DNA of 64,000 nucleotides from Epithemia pelagica (taxonomy: Eukaryota > Bacillariophyta > Bacillariophyceae > Surirellales > Surirellaceae): contig OX337240.1 of NCBI GenBank assembly GCA_946965045.2, forward strand, positions 1,364,001 through 1,428,000, in the 5' to 3' direction. Shown here piece by piece: positions 60,406-64,000 of this stretch. The notes under the pieces were generated by a model. That model did not search any database and was not told the origin of the DNA. It was given only the letters and a program-made list of their open reading frames with translations. Each line of letters starts with the position of its first letter. Within the stretch, counting starts at the first letter, position 1. The translations under genes and the position numbers were made by a program.

Positions 60406-61637
60406 TTATTCGTGAAAGGACGGGAGTTTGGCTTCCAACATGCCTCCTGGTCCATTGTGAAAGGACCACGGGATACCCACCATGGAAGGAGGTGCCCAAA
60501 GCGGTGGATACCAAAAATGGTACACAATGGTACAGATGGAACCTCCCAGCAGTAATCCGGCAACGACATCGGCCGGATGATGCCAATAGTCGGCCACACG
60601 ACTCGCTGCCACAAACAATACCCAACTCCAGGGAAGCAAACAAATGAGCAATCCCAGTATTCGTTGTTTCATGTTCTTGTGGCCGTTTTTCGATTGACCA
60701 CTGTTGTTGTTACTGTTCAGTGAGAAGGCAGACGGTGCTATCGGGGACGATTTCAGGAGTTTTCCCAAGAGGTACCAAACCAGAAACGTCATTCCACAAC
60801 ACGCCAAGCTGGAATGGCCCGACGGAAAGGTGAGGTTGGCCTCCGCAATTTGGGCCATTGAGGCCGTACAGGCTCGTTTTTCCATATCAAATTGACAGAG
60901 TGCATAGAAGTTGGGCCTTCGTTGTTGCATGTATAATTTCAGAAGATGGGTCGCCGCCTCGGAGAGACCAACGGCAGAACTCAAACCGCAAATACCCGAG
61001 TGCAGATCGTACCATCTATGGATCATGGAAGAATGCTTGCTGAACCAACCCACCACAACTACAATACAAAGGGGAACCCAGATCGAAGTCAGAATTAACA
61101 AGGAAGCTGTGTCCGTTTGTTACGTGTCGCCGACACAACAGGAGACGAGTATGTGAGATAATCACGTTAGGTCAATAGAGTTTGGATATTCACAAGCTTT
61201 TGCTTTTGAAATCGCTTACATGGAATGGTGGGTGGATCAATCAGAGGTCGATTGTGTACGCCATCCAAAATCACATCCCCCGCTTTTGTGGTCTGATAGG
61301 GCACAACCTTGTGCGCAATCTGAGATAGGGAACCTTGAATGAGATCTCGGGGATAGTTCCATCCAATATATGCTACACTCATGGCACAAATTGCTTGTAC
61401 AAGAAGTTGTTTGCGGTGATTGCTCATGGTTGAGAATCCACTGGTCGAATTGTTACAGGAGTCACTGGAGGAACTTGCAGCAGTGCTGCTACTTCTCGAA
61501 GGAGTCTCCGCCATAATGTTACTGCTGCTATCCTTACCAACCGGCGCCAGCGAGGAACTCGAATGCGGGGGATCCATTCGAGACGCAAAACAAGTTCCGA
61601 TTCGTCTGATGCATTCGACGAGGGAATGAGGCCGCAA
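60406..61637 (-). CDS. PAP2-family lipid phosphate phosphatase
   Basis: Integral-membrane phosphatase acting on phosphatidic acid or related lipid phosphates. Exon 1 (61220-61637) and exon 2 (60406-61106) join across a 113-bp intron (gtaagc...cacag) as PPTIPSSLLILTSIWVPL; 372 residues from the first Met. The three active-site motifs are intact: KLYMQQRRPNF (KxxxxxxRP), FPSGHSSLAC, and SRVADYWHHPADVVAG (SRxxxxxHxxxD). About six TM helices are visible, in the order usual for LPP/PAP2 enzymes. The Ser-rich N-terminal 60 residues are cytosolic by prediction. Met21 (MDPPHSSS) is an alternative start. It would supply diacylglycerol for lipid synthesis or signalling. Confidence 0.9.
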
Positions 61638-62033
61638 AAATGGAGTCGTAGCCCCCAGCGGGGTTGAGTCATTAGGATTAGTGATTCGATGAGATTATGC
61701 ATCTCCTATTCACGACACATGTGCGACCTCACTTTTCACCCCTGCTTGGGAGTATTGTAGAGGGAGTCGCACTAAAACATCATCCACATGCTATGGGCCC
61801 TTTTCATATCCGATTATAGAGTTTTTTGATTGATACGAATAAGAGTATCTACAAACAGTAACGATAAACCCATAATGAAGATACCCACAACAAATGAATG
61901 GTTTCTAAGCTATCTCATAAGAATAACTATAGGAAATCGCTTTTGTTGATGATTTGTTGGAAATGGTATAAACTAAAACACGATACAATACGGGAAACCA
62001 ACTGAAAGCGCCAGCTTGCTGATCATATTTCTT
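61638..62033. other. Intergenic region upstream of PAP2
   Basis: A 396-bp AT-rich gap with the PAP2 promoter and the 3' end of the next gene. Nothing recognised. Confidence 0.3.
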
Positions 62034-63038
62034 CTATTGTTGTTTTTGTTGTGATTGTGGTTGAAATAGTCCCACTCGATCCGCGAGGTAGAGAGAGCAT
62101 GTGAGACTGGCAAAATGACTCAGCAAAATATTGGTATTGGCCTGTACAATCAAGACATCCAAGGGTTGGACGAATCCTACTGGCGTGGTGGCTCCGGCAG
62201 CCGCCCCATAGACATTTCCAAAGGTACTTCCCGCCGTCAAAACCTTGAGCGCCAAGGATCCGACAATCTCTTCCGCCGCGAGCAGTGTCAAAAACAAACC
62301 CACCAAGTTCAAACTGACTTGAACCCGAATCGCACGTCGTAACAGTTCACCCGGTGTGGCAGGAAGAAAGGGGGATTTTTGTCCCTGTCGCGAATTGGGT
62401 GGTCTTTGTTGCTGCCTTTGTTCTTGTGCAGAAGAAGTTTGGGGTGGAACCACCGACTTGTCCCGAAGCAATCGACGAGAGAGTCTCGTTCCGTTGCCCC
62501 ATGTCCACAAAATCGACAGAAAGGAAACCGTCAAACCCAGTGCCGACAAGAAAAACGAAGGTGGATTGCCCGCTCGATTGGCTTTGGTAGCATTCGACGC
62601 AAACAAGAGAATTGTACAGCTAATCACCGTCAATATCGTTTGCGCCCACCATGAAAACCAAGATGTCCGTTTCAGCATTCGGCTCGCCTCTTGAACCAAT
62701 GGATTGACGTTGTTGTTGCCCACACGAGGAGGGACGTTGTTACCGATACTTTCGTGTAATCGCACCAAAGCTCTGGAATCGTTTGTCGTACGCTTCCTCG
62801 CCGTCAGAGACCTCGGAAATGAATATTTCTGCGAACATGAACTAGAGAAAAGGTTCCGCCGAGAACCTGAGAAATGTTTGATGCTTACGATCCCAGGTTC
62901 GAATGGAGATTTCCCATTCACTGAGGAGTGATCGGATCTGCTTGTTGTCCTTTGAGATAGGTGAAAAGATGCAACAAAATTCATGCCGCTCAAGAGCAGA
63001 AGTGCTGCATAAGCGAAACTCCGATTCATGGCTCTCAT
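62034..63038 (-). CDS. Plastid DUF3611/TIC21-like membrane protein
   Basis: A 334-residue single exon. The presequence is bipartite: signal peptide MNRSFAYAALLLLSGMNFVA, then a cut at S-FHLSQRTT (Phe at +1, the diatom plastid rule), then a Ser/Arg-rich transit peptide to about residue 100. The mature part starts LVQEASRMLKRTSWFSWWAQ and has four TM helices (TILTVISCTILLFAS, FFLSALGLTVSFLSIL, VSLNLVGLFLTLLAAEEIVG, LLSHFASLTCSLYLADRV) with a Gln-rich loop in the middle. This matches the cyanobacterial/plastid DUF3611 family, which includes Arabidopsis TIC21/PIC1, linked to the inner-envelope translocon and iron transport. Which role applies here is open. The first Met (MRAMNR) is three residues before the likely one. 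Confidence 0.8.
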   Translation of the reverse strand: MRAMNRSFAYAALLLLSGMNFVASFHLSQRTTSRSDHSSVNGKSPFEPGIVSIKHFSGSRRNLFSSSCSQKYSFPRSLTARKRTTNDSRALVRLHESIGNNVPPRVGNNNVNPLVQEASRMLKRTSWFSWWAQTILTVISCTILLFASNATKANRAGNPPSFFLSALGLTVSFLSILWTWGNGTRLSRRLLRDKSVVPPQTSSAQEQRQQQRPPNSRQGQKSPFLPATPGELLRRAIRVQVSLNLVGLFLTLLAAEEIVGSLALKVLTAGSTFGNVYGAAAGATTPVGFVQPLDVLIVQANTNILLSHFASLTCSLYLADRVGLFQPQSQQKQQ

Positions 63039-63411
63039 TCTTGTCTGCTTGCCGTCGATGTGATCTGCTCTCTTTCGATCGTCTCTGATACTTATGTCTG
63101 TAGCAAAGGAGAAAGGAGTATAGCTCGTCGCCGACTCTTCTCTATGTTTGTGTCGGCGTCTTGAATCTTGTGCCCGTACACCTCCGTCGATGCAATGGCA
63201 TACATAATATCCGCGACCACTATTTTTGATTTTTGTAATCCATCACCATAAAGCCGATGACCACAAGAAACAACTGCTTCGATATGATCATGTAGCTTAT
63301 TAATCTTAGAACGGTAATGTAGAAGAGCTCATGTTCCTGAAACTATACAGTCACAATTATGGTTGTATTCAAAATCATAGTCAACATGTAAGTCCTGGCC
63401 TATTCGAACAC
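63039..63411. other. Gap between the DUF3611 and LHC genes
   Basis: A 373-bp gap holding the DUF3611 promoter and the LHC 3' UTR. Nothing else recognised. Confidence 0.3.
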
Positions 63412-64000
63412 CTACTTGGTGACCTCTTCGATTTTCTTTTCCACCTTCTTCATGAAACCTTCGGCATCAAAATCTTGTACCATGTCTTTCAAGTTGGAGA
63501 TGCTATTCATGATACCTTCCGTGTCGGGCAGAGTCGCGGAATCATCGCTACCCTTGAAGGACAACTTGAGGTTTTCCAATTTGGCCGCGCCTTCACTGTT
63601 CAACTGAAAGCGTACAAAAGTGTCGGATTCTTCCAATTCGTAGACCGAGTTGAAGGCAAAGTATCCGGCAGCAAGGATTGGGAGGAAGATGTTGGGGTGG
63701 AAGAACATGCTGTTTTCGACAATGGGATGTCCAGTCAAGGCTTCCCACATGGCAAAGTAGGTAATGGCCAACATGGCACTACGTCCATGACTCACTTCCA
63801 CTTCTCGCAATCCCTTGCGCGAGTAGGCATCATCACCAATCGAGTTGTACAGATTCAGAGGATCAAAGCCATAGTCACCAGCCACACCCCACTTCCACAC
63901 GTCGGCCATGTCCTTGTTGTGCATGCGACCGGATGGTGTGTTGCTCACTTGGCGGAAACAAGTCTTGTACTCCAAGAATCCAATGGCACCGAAAATGGCA
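63412..64000 (-). CDS. LHC-superfamily chlorophyll-binding protein, C-terminal part (5' end outside window)
   Basis: Plastid light-harvesting-type membrane protein cut by the window edge. Visible, from the edge inward: the end of a hydrophobic helix (AIFGAIGFLEYKTCFRQ), the loop GRMHNKDMADVWKWGVAGDY, GFDPLNLY, and a chlorophyll-binding helix EVEVSHGRSAMLAITYFAMW with the ExxHxR-like pigment/ion-pair motif. An extra hydrophobic stretch (IFLPILAAGYFAF) follows, then a charged helical tail ending VEKKIEEVTK. The hydrophobic stretch and tail after the last pigment helix differ from ordinary FCPs. The red-lineage RedCAP group is a possible home; that is a suggestion, not a confirmed match. Confidence 0.8.
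   Translation of the reverse strand, partial: AIFGAIGFLEYKTCFRQVSNTPSGRMHNKDMADVWKWGVAGDYGFDPLNLYNSIGDDAYSRKGLREVEVSHGRSAMLAITYFAMWEALTGHPIVENSMFFHPNIFLPILAAGYFAFNSVYELEESDTFVRFQLNSEGAAKLENLKLSFKGSDDSATLPDTEGIMNSISNLKDMVQDFDAEGFMKKVEKKIEEVTK

Noticed and set aside
1-64000. tRNA, rRNA and CRISPR loci
   Set aside because: I looked for T-loop boxes and regular spacer arrays; the few ggttcga-like words lie inside coding exons without a cloverleaf, and no spaced repeat array exists.

Overview
The window looks like nuclear DNA of a diatom (a silicified stramenopile). Three sequence facts point there. A bZIP+LOV aureochrome at 29239-30705 belongs to a photoreceptor class known only from photosynthetic stramenopiles. 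A relic of the silicon-transporter (SIT) family lies at 32965-34075. An LHC-superfamily protein runs off the right edge. Two genes have plastid-type presequences (signal peptide, then Phe at the expected cleavage point). Genes are compact, with zero to three short GT-AG introns of about 50-240 bp, and many neighbours are head to head. I do not name a genus.

1-12 kb: the end of a Cu/Zn-SOD-like gene, mitochondrial EF-Tu divergent from ribosomal protein eL8, a kelch protein, a small helical protein, a gene-poor stretch with one copy of an 816-bp TTAA-flanked element, a small unknown gene, the ESCRT-III protein VPS2, and ribosomal protein eS26. 12-16 kb: a weak ORF, a 166/172-bp alternating tandem repeat, and a secreted protein built from a duplicated module. 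16-26 kb: a vacuolar sorting receptor head to head with L-lactate dehydrogenase, an ApaH-like phosphatase with an apparent frameshift, and two tandem SET-domain paralogues (the second lacking catalytic residues) separated by a broken S1-domain fragment.

26-31 kb: a RING gene and an AAA-like ATPase with a CaaX tail lie between two 0.41-kb direct repeats; the second repeat abuts the aureochrome stop codon. 31.5-34.2 kb: a gene graveyard with Obg GTPase and silicon-transporter relics between 26-bp perfect inverted repeats. 34-44 kb: DsbA-like, SGNH hydrolase, RING/coiled-coil membrane protein, DMT transporter, the second 816-bp element copy, and an unknown acidic-tailed protein. 44-64 kb: a long anoctamin, a very large DUSP-bearing ubiquitin protease with a myristoylation-type N-terminus, a divergent Snf7-like protein, a PAP2 phosphatase, a plastid DUF3611/TIC21-like protein, and the LHC protein.

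This is ordinary eukaryotic gene order, not an operon. Loosely shared themes are endomembrane traffic and lipid handling (VPS2, Snf7-like, VSR, anoctamin, PAP2), protein turnover (two RING proteins, USP) and plastid or light biology (aureochrome, DMT, DUF3611, LHC). The most unusual parts are the silicon-transporter/Obg graveyard, the SET enzyme/pseudoenzyme pair, the repeat-flanked RING-ATPase segment and the SOD-like protein without key metal ligands. Exon boundaries are inferred by reading frame and homology memory, with no transcript data.
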